64,000 nucleotides of DNA from Sialis fuliginosa (lineage: Eukaryota; Arthropoda; Insecta; Megaloptera; Sialidae). A program made the translations under genes and the position numbers. Shown here piece by piece: positions 25,436 to 35,958 of this stretch. A model generated the notes under the pieces. That model saw only the letters and a program-made list of their open reading frames with translations. It was not told the origin of the DNA and ran no database searches. The DNA lies in contig OY540812.1 in assembly GCA_961205875.1 (NCBI GenBank), positions 26,235,098 to 26,299,097 on the forward strand, read 5' to 3'. How positions within the stretch are numbered: the stretch's first letter is position 1; every line of letters begins with the position of its first letter.

Positions 25436-27837
25436 TCAATTATATTCACTGTCAGTTGTATCATCTGAATCACTAGTATTATGATCACTATCATTTTGTT
25501 GCTGTCCTTCTGTTATTACACTAATATTTGGTGGCTGTATTAATTTCAAAACAGCCGGATCAATTGGTAATGCTTTTGTCTTCTCGACTTTCTTCAAAGA
25601 CGTTATAACAGGGTCGGAGCTTATCAGCAAATTGTGCAGAATGTCCGTATTTGTCAACTTTATTGACACTTTTCGTGAATATTCGAGCCGGAATTTTCTA
25701 AATTCTTTATGTCGAGACTCCTGCGCTTCTTCAGACATTTGTCCAATAGGAAGAAGAAAGTTTTGTATTACTTCTGGCCCATGTAGCAATATCTTATGAA
25801 GAGTAACGGGCATTGGGTACCAGTGGTACAATGATATGTATAAATCTGCGGTTTCGTCACAATATGATTTAAATGTATCTATGTTAATCTCATATCCTGA
25901 TGTCAATGTCCGTAGTATAACGTAAAACCTTTCAATAAGAATTTTATTTACACCTGTTATTTCAGCAGTTATTGTAGGGTTCTTAAAAAATTTCCTTGCA
26001 CTATTCCCATCATTGGTGTTTCCACCTCCTTGTTTGGGCGTGTCTAATAATAAGCCTGTTTTTGACCTAAACTGGTCTATTATGTGTTTTTTTCTGGCCG
26101 CAACGCTTTCTTTTTCTTCTGCCGTGCGGCATTGCCATTTCTGCACGTTTAACCGATAGGATATGTGTAAAATACACTCCATTAATCTTATCTGGGCATG
26201 CAGTGTAGATAAGCCCCAAGAAAAGTTCTCAGCATCGCTTTTTCGTTTTCTTATAAGTTCTAAGTTATTCATGTCTTTAGGAGTCGCTTGACAAATATAA
26301 CATTTTTGAGTGGCCTTATTGAATGCCAAAATGTTGCAAACTTTGCCATCGACCATGGTTTCTTCAAATATGTGAGCTACTTCGATCACAGTACCGTTAA
26401 ACTCAACAATTGTCGGTGAAATTGTTGCAATTTGATCACGGACACTTTTAAATTCTTCTAATACTAGCTGCTCAGTCTCCTTTGCAAATATAAATTTAAT
26501 AGGCCTGCAATATGACGTCGATGACGGTCGGGGGTTCTGCCATAATATAACCCTGTTATTTATTTCATTGAACCCGAATATTTGTAAAGGCACTAATGAT
26601 GTTGTCAAAACATTTGCGTCTTCAAAATTCTCCGTGTCGGCTTGTTGTTTGTAACGACTTTGTCCACCACTACCATCACACCCCCATTTAAAAATTATTG
26701 TTATGTTTCTTATTTTTAATACTCCATCAACAATAATTCTATCCAAAACTTCATTTTGAACTAAACTTAGTCTTTTTATAGTCAAGTCAACAATTGACTG
26801 TAACTTTACTTCAGCCATTGATTCATTGATTATACAATCTTCATTGGGTGGATAACATAATGTTTTGGCATTTTTTATTTGTTCATAGGCTGGGTAAATA
26901 TTAAGCCCTTTTGCTTTGGCTGATTTTCTTATAATATTGTATCTTCGCTGGCTCAATTTCGCTCCATGTATTAAGGCCAATGCTTCTTCAGGCGAATACT
27001 TTGGTATATTTTTTTGTTTATCTGCTTTTTGAACAGCTTTTTTTATTTTGGTCGCTCTTTTCGGACTCGAAACTAATTTCCCGAGCATAGAAGCAGCATT
27101 CCTTTTACCTGACTGCCTTAGCTTTATATTGGTTGCATGAGTCAACTCGGTTAAAGTACTTCCCGTAACTAAAGATTTAACCTTCCTCGATTTCGATTTT
27201 AATCCACTTAAATCGAAGTCTTTTTTTGGTCGACCAGGTTTTCGCACACTTTGTGATCCACTTGTAGTCGGTATATCAATATTTTGTATAGATATACTGG
27301 TATTCAACCATTCCTCGTGCTTATTTAAAAAGTCTTTCTTACTGCGATGACACGATCGCCACCTTTTATTGAAATTCGTCATAAATGAGTGAATGACACG
27401 ATTCAGTTCTTGAAGCATTGGCTGAGAACAGTGCTGAAGATTGAATTTGGCTCTAACATAATCCAGAATTATATTTTCAGGCTTTGCTTCAGACGTTTGA
27501 GAGTTATCATCATCATTTTTCAATTTTTCAAATATTTCTCTTTTTGTCAAAGTTAGTATCGCACCTGTTAAAAAATAAATAGTTTGAAAAACTGCAAATA
27601 TCTGCACGAAAACATTAATCCTACTTCTTCTATATAATATTTTGAATGAAATAAGTACAAAATCAGAGCATACAAAGGCATACAAAATTTTTGGCAATCA
27701 AAGAAAATCAATATTTTAAAAATAAAAACTTACTATTTTCTTATTGAAATTAATCGAAAATTTATACAAAATAATGAACTCAAGCATATTATATCGTATT
27801 AATAAATAAACTACATACCTTGTTGGGAAATATCCAT
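25436..27837 (-). CDS. RAG1-like transposase, 2 exons, 715 aa
   Basis: Exon 1 is 27819-27837 (ATG at 27837, encoding MDISQQ plus one base). The intron is 27565-27818 (GTATGT...TAACAG). Exon 2 is 25436-27564. The joined frame gives 715 aa. By alignment from memory to the vertebrate RAG1 core, D303 (in GCDGSGG) matches D600, D412 (in MVDGKV) matches D708, and E622 (in AQESRHK) matches E962. Spacing agrees: 109 versus 108 residues between the two Asp, and exactly 21 versus 20 from the second zinc His to the Glu. Zinc ligands C428-x-x-C431 and H596/H601 match C727/C730 and H937/H942. An AT-hook-like GRPKK lies at 117-121 and an acidic tail at about 698-713. The predicted role is cutting at the CACAGTG ends and inserting the element. 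An alternative start at 27697 would translate the intron into a hydrophobic leader, so I reject it. Confidence 0.9.
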
Positions 27838-28071
27838 TGCACAAAAACTGATCACAAATGTTTATTTTCACAATAACGTCCTTTTCAACCGAGCGTGTAG
27901 ATACTACTGACCATACCTTTTGAACAGAACAGGTATAAACCGGTAATTGTAAAGCGTCTGGCTTAAAAAGCCTGGCGCCTATTATTATTATACTTGGTAA
28001 ATGTTTTGTCTAGTTCATTATCTTCGATTCTAAGGTATTATAAGTTAAATTTAAGATAGTTTTTTTTTTAT

Positions 28072-28108
28072 ATTTTGTCCTGCTAGATTTGCAAAATCTT
28101 ACACTGTG
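28072..28108 (-). repeat. Right terminal inverted repeat with RSS-like layout
   Basis: Read on the minus strand this end starts CACAGTG, followed by a 23-bp spacer and ACAAAATAT, so heptamer, spacer length and nonamer-like hexamer match the left end. Both ends are therefore of the 23-spacer type; there is no 12-spacer end. The poly(A)-like tract just inside differs from the left end, so the inverted repeat stops at 37 bp. Confidence 0.93.
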
Positions 28109-28113
28109 CAGCG
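28109..28113. repeat. Target-site duplication CAGCG, right copy
   Basis: Identical to 25292-25296. The following GC-rich stretch (to about 28150) is the continuation of the host target sequence. Confidence 0.93.
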
Positions 28114-28900
28114 TGTTGGCACGTTCCCTCGCCGCCTCCCGCGCACGGTCACAATCGCGCGAATAATATGCTCCAATATGTATATTTCGATATTTTCTAA
28201 ACTATACGACCAAATTGGATGCTGTAAATGGCAAATTATATCTACATTAAGTACTTATGACGATGAAATTGTTTATTTTGATAAGGATTAATGTTTTGCA
28301 GGTCATAAGTCCATGTAAACAGAACCCAAATATTTTATGTTTTCTTTGTAACATAAAAGCAGTCATTGTGGCTTAAATATAAAAGTTAGACATATCGTGT
28401 CGCGGACTTTATTGTAGAACTTTTGATTCTACACAATTCTTTAATACATTATTTTGTTCTATATTGAACGGTTTAGGCAGCGTATTACAAAACAGCGCGC
28501 CGACGGTAAATTTTTTTCCGACTTGATTTACTATTATCGTCACTGCTTAGTTGTTATGTTACCTAACGTAAAAAAATATAGCCTATAACCTAGCCAGAGA
28601 ACGTACCTATGAATTAAAAAAAACACGTAAATCGGATAAGTGGTTCTCGAGTGATAAGGTAACTAACGGACAGACAGAGAGACGTTGAGCTTTATATATA
28701 TTAAGGATATAGATAAAACAGATAGATAGATAAAAACGTGATGTGTGCCTCACTCACATAAGCGCACTGTTGAAGTGAAACTTCTTTCGTTTTCATTAAC
28801 CATGCAAATTAAATAAATAAAGTAAATGATTATTAAATTTATAATCAATCGTAGGTATTATTTTAACACAAAAACCGTTTACAAAACACGTAGCTTGACA

Positions 28901-29128
28901 CCAACGTAAACTGACATGTACGCATTCATCCATGTTCCTCTTATACATTTACTCATCTCTCTCACGTATAACCAACGTAAAGTGACATGTACACATTCAT
29001 CCATGTTCCCCTTATACATTTACTCATCTCTCTCACGCATAACCAACGTAAACTGACATGTACACATTCTTCCATGTTCCTCTTATACATTTACTCATCT
29101 CTCTCACGCATAACCAACGTAAAGTGAC
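28901..29128. repeat. 71-bp tandem repeat, three units plus a partial fourth
   Basis: Units start CCAACGTAAAxTGACATGTA at 28901, 28972, 29043 and 29114, exactly 71 bp apart. They differ at only a few positions. The fourth breaks off after about 15 bp. Confidence 0.93.
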
Positions 29129-29766
29129 TTGTAGATACGCATGTGCTATTCATCCACCACATCTATTCACGCATATGAACAATCTGTCGAAGTCATTCCA
29201 ATTCACTATTTGCTAAAGAAGTATTCACTTCAAAAATTACCATTAAAATTAAACATAATTAATAATAATATAAATAAAGTACCTATATTTAATGATATTG
29301 ATTAATAAAATCAGAAAATACGACTGTCATGCCCGGTATTATAAAAATATTATAAAATTTGCATTTGCAGCCAAATAAATTCTTTATAATACTTACAATC
29401 AACCAGAAATCGATTCATGCTGTCTAAATTTTTATTATGAGTGACTCTAATCTCGATCACGTGTACGAGTTGAGACGACTTAACTTTTTTCGAGACAAGA
29501 CCGAGCCGAAATGACTTCAAATTTGTCACTAGTCAAATTTGAGAACGAGACAAAACTTACCTTACTCTCGTTTCATGTGCAGCCCTAGAACACACGTTGA
29601 TATGAACTTTAGAATCATCTGTATATATGGACGTATAATCGAGTAAAACTTATACTAATGGTAAACATTTCATCCTTATTTTGTTAACAAAATTATCCGG
29701 CCCGAACGCAATTTGAGTTTGAGATTACTGTACTATGTATCACATATTATATTTAAATTTAATGAT

Positions 29767-29936
29767 CAAGGTATGTAAAGTACAAGGCAGACTCAGTAGC
29801 TCGGCGCGAGAGAGGGAAATACGTCATCTGGGGTGCCCAAATGTGGAGAGGGAGAATGATGTGTCCAATTATAACAAATATAGTCTTGCAACTCGGCGCG
29901 AGAAGGGGAAAATACGTCATCTGGGATGCCCAAGCT
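29767..29936. repeat. MITE relative with internal CTCGGCGCGAGA direct repeat
   Basis: It begins CAAGGTATGTAAAGTACAAG, similar to the ends of 57162-57616. The block CTCGGCGCGAGAxxGGGAAA followed by TACGTCATCTGGGxTGCCCA occurs twice about 80 bp apart. Confidence 0.55.
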
Positions 29937-30239
29937 GATTTGTCAAAAGCTACTAAGGCAACCTGTGTATTTACTCACCTTGTTTAATGATTATATTTAC
30001 TGGCCGTAAAAATAATTCATCCGGTACAATAAAAATAAGAACCCCTTGATAAGACCGGTACGTTCAAGTTAACTATTATATAAATAAATTAAGACGTAAT
30101 ACTCGTTTACCCATATTTATAATTTATATGCTACTCAATTTTTGTCGATTTTTTAATTTTTATACTATAAAATGTTTTTTAAAAACAAACTTTTATTAAA
30201 AATCTTATTTAAAAATATGATATTTGGGGTCGAAAATGA

Positions 30240-33200
30240 ATTGATGATAAAAATGTAAATAAAACACACATATCTTTTAAAATATTATTTTATATTAAAT
30301 ATTATGTTTTTCACAAGACATCATGACATTTTTTTCTTTATCATTTTTCTTTCTTAAATAACTTATCTTACATGCTACAAAATACTAAAACTAAGTAATT
30401 ATAATTTTCATCATATGTGAACAATTCTCTTTTTCTGAAAGTCTGTTTTTTTAAATATATTTTACAACGTTTATAAGAGTTTTAGAGTGTAAAAATGATT
30501 ATTTTCATCAACATAAAATGGTTTTAAGATTACAAAATTTCTTAAAATCATTTTTCGATTTCCGCTTTGTAAATTGTATAAAAACGTTACGCTCAGTTCA
30601 AAAAGTGGCGCCAAAATATCATTCGTTTCCGATTTACAATATAATTTCCATTCATTCACATTGCTTTTAAAATTTATTACTGAGTGTTTAAACTCAATTC
30701 ATAATCGCAAAAGCCATTATTAATTAGTGCATTTAGAATTTAAACATGAACATTCAACATTTAACAGTAAAAATTGTTTAATTTCATAATGAAAATGATT
30801 CAATAACGTACATATTGACAATAATATATATATTTATATTTATAATATATAATGGCTGTTACATTATGAATAGAGTCGACATTTTTAAAATACGTTCAAA
30901 ACCCCATTTACTTTCTTAAATATATTAAAAACATTTACATCGAGTGTCAAAAATATATATACAACATAATTTTCATTTTTATTATTATCAATATTAATAT
31001 ATTATATTATTATAAATATTATGAAATATAAATAAGTAATCTATACTAAATTTTTGGTTGTTGTGGTGTGATTTTAGATTCAACAATACTTTCAAACAAT
31101 ATTTATGTAATTTAGAATGGAATTTTAATATAAATATATAGATATAATTCAAAATCTTCAGTGGTCTGATATAAGAATAATTAACATAAAAAAATCCAAT
31201 TAGTTATGGGTTTAGATGCAACTATAAATTTTATAGATAGTAAAAAAATAATAGAAATGGAACGTATGCCATTTTTTAACTCTGAAATAATTTTTTTTAA
31301 ATTTTATAGATTTTTAATTTTGTTTGAAAGTATTGCATTTATATATTATTATTCTGTTGTACTATTGCATCAATAAAATCTGACTTTAATAATTTATATA
31401 AATAAATAAACTCAAAGGATATATACAGGATGTGTATATATACTGTGACGTTATTTGCAACATTAATAATAAATAGAGAAAACAAAACACAAAAATTTGG
31501 CATCATTTTAAATTCACTTTATAAATCTAAAAAACTAACAATTCAAATTTTAACTGGAATTTGACTGGAATTTTTTAAAATAATTTATTCTTAAAATTAC
31601 AAAATTCAAATACAAACGTATAAATCTAATATATTAGTTAAAATATCGAATTATTCTGACTCTTTTGTTTATTGTTTAAAGGCTAAAGTACGATATATTC
31701 AAGAGTCAATGTAAATTTTTTTTAGAAACAATATATAAATTACGTAAAGAAAATATATTTTCTGACATGAAGCTAGATTTACAAAAGGCAATCTAAGGGA
31801 CGTTTCTATTATCTGAAATATTCTAATTACTACATATTTTCGACATGTAATACTAATATGACACACTTCATTATTAAAAACAAAAACATTTGACGGATTA
31901 CAATATTCAGCACCAATAAAATAAATGCTACATCGTGAAATAAAGACAACTTAAATGCTTAACAGAATCCATTCCAAGACGCTGATCGAATACAATGAAA
32001 ATTATTTCAAATAACTAATCTTGCATTATTTTAACTATGCTGATTTTGTTAATTAACTTTGATCTATTTATCCATGTTAAGCCTAAGATTGTCTTTTGGC
32101 ACTGAATATTGTTTCGATTTAAATTTTGGTTTTGTTTATATTTTATGTATAATTTATATATGTAGGTAATGTTCAGCTAAAAATATTCTATAAATAATTA
32201 TAAATGACTAAATAAATATTAAATACTAAATACACATTAAAATATACACATATTTAAAAATGCATATTATTCTACAATATGCATTCATAAATACATTCGT
32301 CTTTCATACATAAATTAGGAATTTACTGATACAATAATGGCGGCGATACACAAATAAATACTAAACATGGCAGTTTAAAATTTTCTAAAATATCAAAATA
32401 AATATTTACAAAAATGAACTAATGGTAGCACTTTAACAGTACATATAACTTAAAAAGTATAAAATAATATTTCAGTGGTACCGAAATATTCAATAATAAC
32501 ATGTCAATTTATATTTTTATAAATCGTACGTTAAAATAATCAACCTTAAAATTAAACTAAAACACAATTTTTCCTGGTTAATTTAAAAAATATCTAAACC
32601 AAGACATGTCACCTTATTATTAAAATTTCCTATTCCTACCGTTTCAAAATGGTAACAATCACAATCTTTTTGGAAATGTCTTTGTACTGTTTTAGTTTTT
32701 TTTTTTAAATCTATTTTGAGTTCCTATAGAAAGTTAGTAAAATTTGAGATCAATCGAATAAAAATATTTTTACATATGGCATAACGGTTAAAACCATTAA
32801 TAAAAAATACATTTTTTGATTATTTTAAAACTAAATTGCTTTTTATATATTTTGCAATTTATTACAAAAATAAATACTTAACATTTAAAACTATACTTCT
32901 GTTAGTATAGATATTAATATTATCTTTTAAAGTTCTTTTTTTTATCAATCATCGATACATTATTTTTCACCTTTTCGTCTTTCAAAATTAAAATTGAAAA
33001 TCTATATACAACAACGATTGCAGTAATATTGAATATAGATTTATCAAATATGAAACAACAATCAAAGTGGCATTATCTTTGGTTTTTTCGTCTCTATTTA
33101 AAATTGTGCTGATTTAAAAATGAAACAATAAATATTTATATTATTTATAAATTCATGAAATATTGTTGGATGATATGCTAGACCTGACTTACGTCATTAT

Positions 33201-33702
33201 AAATTACACCGAGTAAGGCAATATCTACTCTTTATTTTAAATACTTGCTGATATAAAATAATTTAATATTACATTCAAAATCATATAATTTTCTAGTGAA
33301 ATATTGGCCGAAAATGATTTATGTATTTTCTATTCACGTGTCTAACAAATTATAAAAAGATTTAAAATAGAGAGTGAGCATTGTCCAACCCCACATTATC
33401 AATTTGTAGAATACTTATTATATTAAACAACAGTAAGTTGTATGAGTTTATACAAAGATATGAGTTAGTTCTTCTATTTTGAACATTACTGATATATCAT
33501 TTTTGATGTGATGATTTTTAGAAAACTAAATCGAAAAACTTCATTGTTTAAAATTAACACCAACAAATATTTCATATTCACAAAACATGCGAAATTATAT
33601 GAAAATAAAAGTATATATAAAAATACACGATTAGATTTTTTAAATAGATAATACAATTATATTGATATATTGATTGGCATTTTTAAATCTAAATTCTGGT
33701 AT
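30240..33702 (-). other. AT-rich tract, probably Tet 3' UTR and downstream intergenic DNA
   Basis: There is no open frame of note and no repeat family that I recognise. Several minus-strand AATAAA signals exist, for example at 33231-33236, but the true polyadenylation site cannot be chosen by eye. The near absence of MITEs here, unlike both flanks, is compatible with a long transcribed UTR. Confidence 0.4.
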
Positions 33703-33762
33703 AGGAACATACCAAATACTCAAACAAACATTTAAATAGTTGTTTGAGATTTGGTATGTCCT
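33703..33762 (-). ncRNA. Hairpin in Tet 3' UTR, eight bases after the stop codon
   Basis: The arms at 33703-33727 and 33740-33762 are complementary over 23 bp with two single-base bulges and a 12-nt AT-rich loop. It would form in the Tet mRNA directly after TAG. The size is pre-miRNA-like but the stem is shorter than most. It could also be a short MITE remnant or a UTR regulatory structure. The fold is seen in the sequence; any function is unknown. Confidence 0.55.
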
Positions 33763-33770
33763 TGCAAACC

Positions 33771-35958
33771 CTATCCAACAGCTCCGTTCTCCTGGTAAGG
33801 TCCAGTAACAACACATGGATGCATTGGGAATAATGTAGTCCAACTCATTGTAGTCAATGTAGGAGCACGAATCATTACTTGTTTTCCGTTCTTTCCGCTA
33901 GTAGTTGTCGCTTCTACTAAAGCAGCTAGGTCTGTATTTGTCTCTGAAATATCTCCATCTTTTTCGTTATTTGCTTGATTCTGAGTGTGCGTAGTGTTTG
34001 CATTATTTGTTGAAGTAGTAATACCTAATTTACGTAATCTCATCTTTTGCTCCCATTCCTCCAGTCCGTGTTTTGGCCTATTTAAATTCCGGTGTTGATA
34101 GAATACTAGTGAGATACGAGTTGGTGATAATCTATTAGGTTTTTTTAGAGCTGTTGTTGCATGCATCTCATGTTTCGCACACTCAAACAAAACACTGCCA
34201 TGTCCTAAGGCAATGGCAACACCACCCATCTGAGAATCCTTAAAACATTCTTCATTGTCAGAGAAATCTGTTACTTCACCTATCGGTTCACTTTTCGGTT
34301 GTTCAGGAACGTAAGGAGGCACGCCGAATGGTGGATAAGAGAACCATGGGTTTGTTGGTGCTACTGGTGCATTCTGGCACCAGTTTGGTGCTCCGTTCCA
34401 ATTCCCTGGGAAATTTTGATATCCAGAATATGGATTATAACAGCTGTTATTTCTTAAATATTCTTCACGTTTAATACTGTTAGAGTAATCTAAATTTGGA
34501 TAGTTTAAATGATTTGCTTCATACGGATTGTAATGGCCATATGGAGATGCAAAACGACTCTGAAAGTTATTGTAACCAGGACCAGGATAAGAGCCTGTAT
34601 AAGGATTCACTGTGTTAGCTCCTGTATGATAATCAGAAAACCCATGCGCAGGCTTCATTTCTTCTGGTATATGAGACCAGTTGGTATTTAAGTTATTTGC
34701 AGGAAATGAAATATCAGGAAATCGTAAGTTCATATTAGGATTATAACCTTGAGAATTTGTAGTCTGATTATTGTTTATATTTGGAACGCAACTGTTGTCA
34801 TGGTTTATGTTTTTAATCTCTTGAGGAGGTTGTGGTTTTAGAAACGTTGATGCACTGTTTGCATTCTGATCTATATTATGCTGGTTACGAGAAGGTGGGC
34901 GACCCTTTGGTATTCTGAATGGAGAAATTTCATTTTCAAATGAATGATTAATGTTTGTATTCCAGTTTGTCGACTTTTCATTTGCAGGAGTAATTGGAGA
35001 CTCTAATTTTTTCTGTTGTTGAAAATTCGGGTTACTGTTTGTGTCAATTTGTTTACCCCAGCTATTGTTTGGTACTACTGAATTAATATTTTCATTATAC
35101 GGTGTGTACATTCGATTCATTCCTGTATTGCCAGATATATTTTCATTTGTTTTAGATGTTTTAGGTGTACTTGTGTACATAGGAGAATTTAGATTATATT
35201 TGTTATTAGGAACTGATTTATTTTCAACAGTATTTTGATTATTTGTTTTAAGAATATCAGTCTCATTCATGTTTAAATACATATCCATATTTTCGTTATT
35301 TTTGTTAGATTTTACTTGTCGATATTCATTTCTTGATTCCGGTGTATTTATTTCTGTGCTACTGTTTGGTTCATGGTTCATACTGGCAGCTGACATTCCG
35401 GAATGTACACTTGAATTCGAACCTGCTATAGAATGAACATCACTTTCTGCATTAATGTTATTCATTGTTGTACTATCCGGATCTTCTTTAACTTCTTTAA
35501 ATGTATTACCGTAATTATAATCCCAAGAGTTGTAAAACATATTTTGCCGTTTTGATTCAAGCCATGGCTGGTTTTGACCATATTGTGATCCATAAGTATT
35601 TTGATACTGATTTTGAGGACCGTAAAGACTAGAGTTTTCGTAAGACCAGTTTGAGTACATTGTAGGAGAATCTAGAACGGTGCTGGAAACTTGAGAGCTT
35701 TGTAATTGAGCATCAGTGAAGTTATCTAGCATAGACACCATGTCCAGCAGTGGCCCACCTTGGTTTATGGGAGTCTGCGCTCTCGGAGAACGTGGTGAAT
35801 TATTACCATGATGTTGGCTGCCTGTACTACGAGGGGAATGATTTCCAGATATGTCTTTTTTATTAATCACAGCATCTGGCTCATCTTCTTTGCGTTTTTT
35901 ACCATGACGTCGGCAAGGTTGTAGAGGAACGGAACGGACTCTAACTTCACAAGGATAT
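33771..35958 (-). CDS. Tet: Tet last exon I (Asn-rich insert and catalytic C-half, residues 1230-1958)
   Basis: It opens with [20 protein letters not shown] and a KKRK basic patch. A long Asn/Ser/Tyr/Pro-rich insert follows (about 1260-1780) with a GRPPSR AT-hook-like motif. The fold resumes at [20 protein letters not shown], with H1829 as the third iron ligand and [10 protein letters not shown] carrying R1844. The tail ends [10 protein letters not shown] and TAG at 33771-33773. No frame break is seen. Confidence 0.97.

Larger units (their letters stand above)
25297..28108 (-). mobile_element. RAG1-like (Transib-superfamily) DNA transposon, structurally complete
   Basis: A 2,812-bp element is bounded by 37-bp inverted repeats (33/37 identical), both starting CACAGTG. 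It is flanked by identical 5-bp direct repeats CAGCG at 25292-25296 and 28109-28113. Inside is one two-exon transposase gene on the minus strand and nothing else: no RAG2-like reading frame is present. A 5-bp GC-rich target duplication and CAC-starting termini are hallmarks of Transib and of RAG transposition (family knowledge). Undamaged ends, an exact target duplication and an open reading frame suggest a recent insertion (inference). The site is a locally GC-rich spot in AT-rich DNA, which fits the known GC preference of these transposases. It lies about 5.7 kb downstream of the Tet stop codon and looks unrelated to that gene. Confidence 0.93.

Noticed and set aside
27565-27697. Hydrophobic N-terminal extension of the transposase (start at 27697)
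   Set aside because: It lies in a sequence with clear donor and acceptor sites; splicing to the ATG at 27837 gives a soluble N-terminus in frame.
25297-28108. A domesticated host gene of RAG1 type
   Set aside because: Intact terminal repeats and exact target duplications point to a mobile copy rather than a captured gene.
28901-29128. CRISPR-like spaced repeats
   Set aside because: The units are contiguous 71-bp tandem copies with no unique spacers, in a eukaryotic setting.
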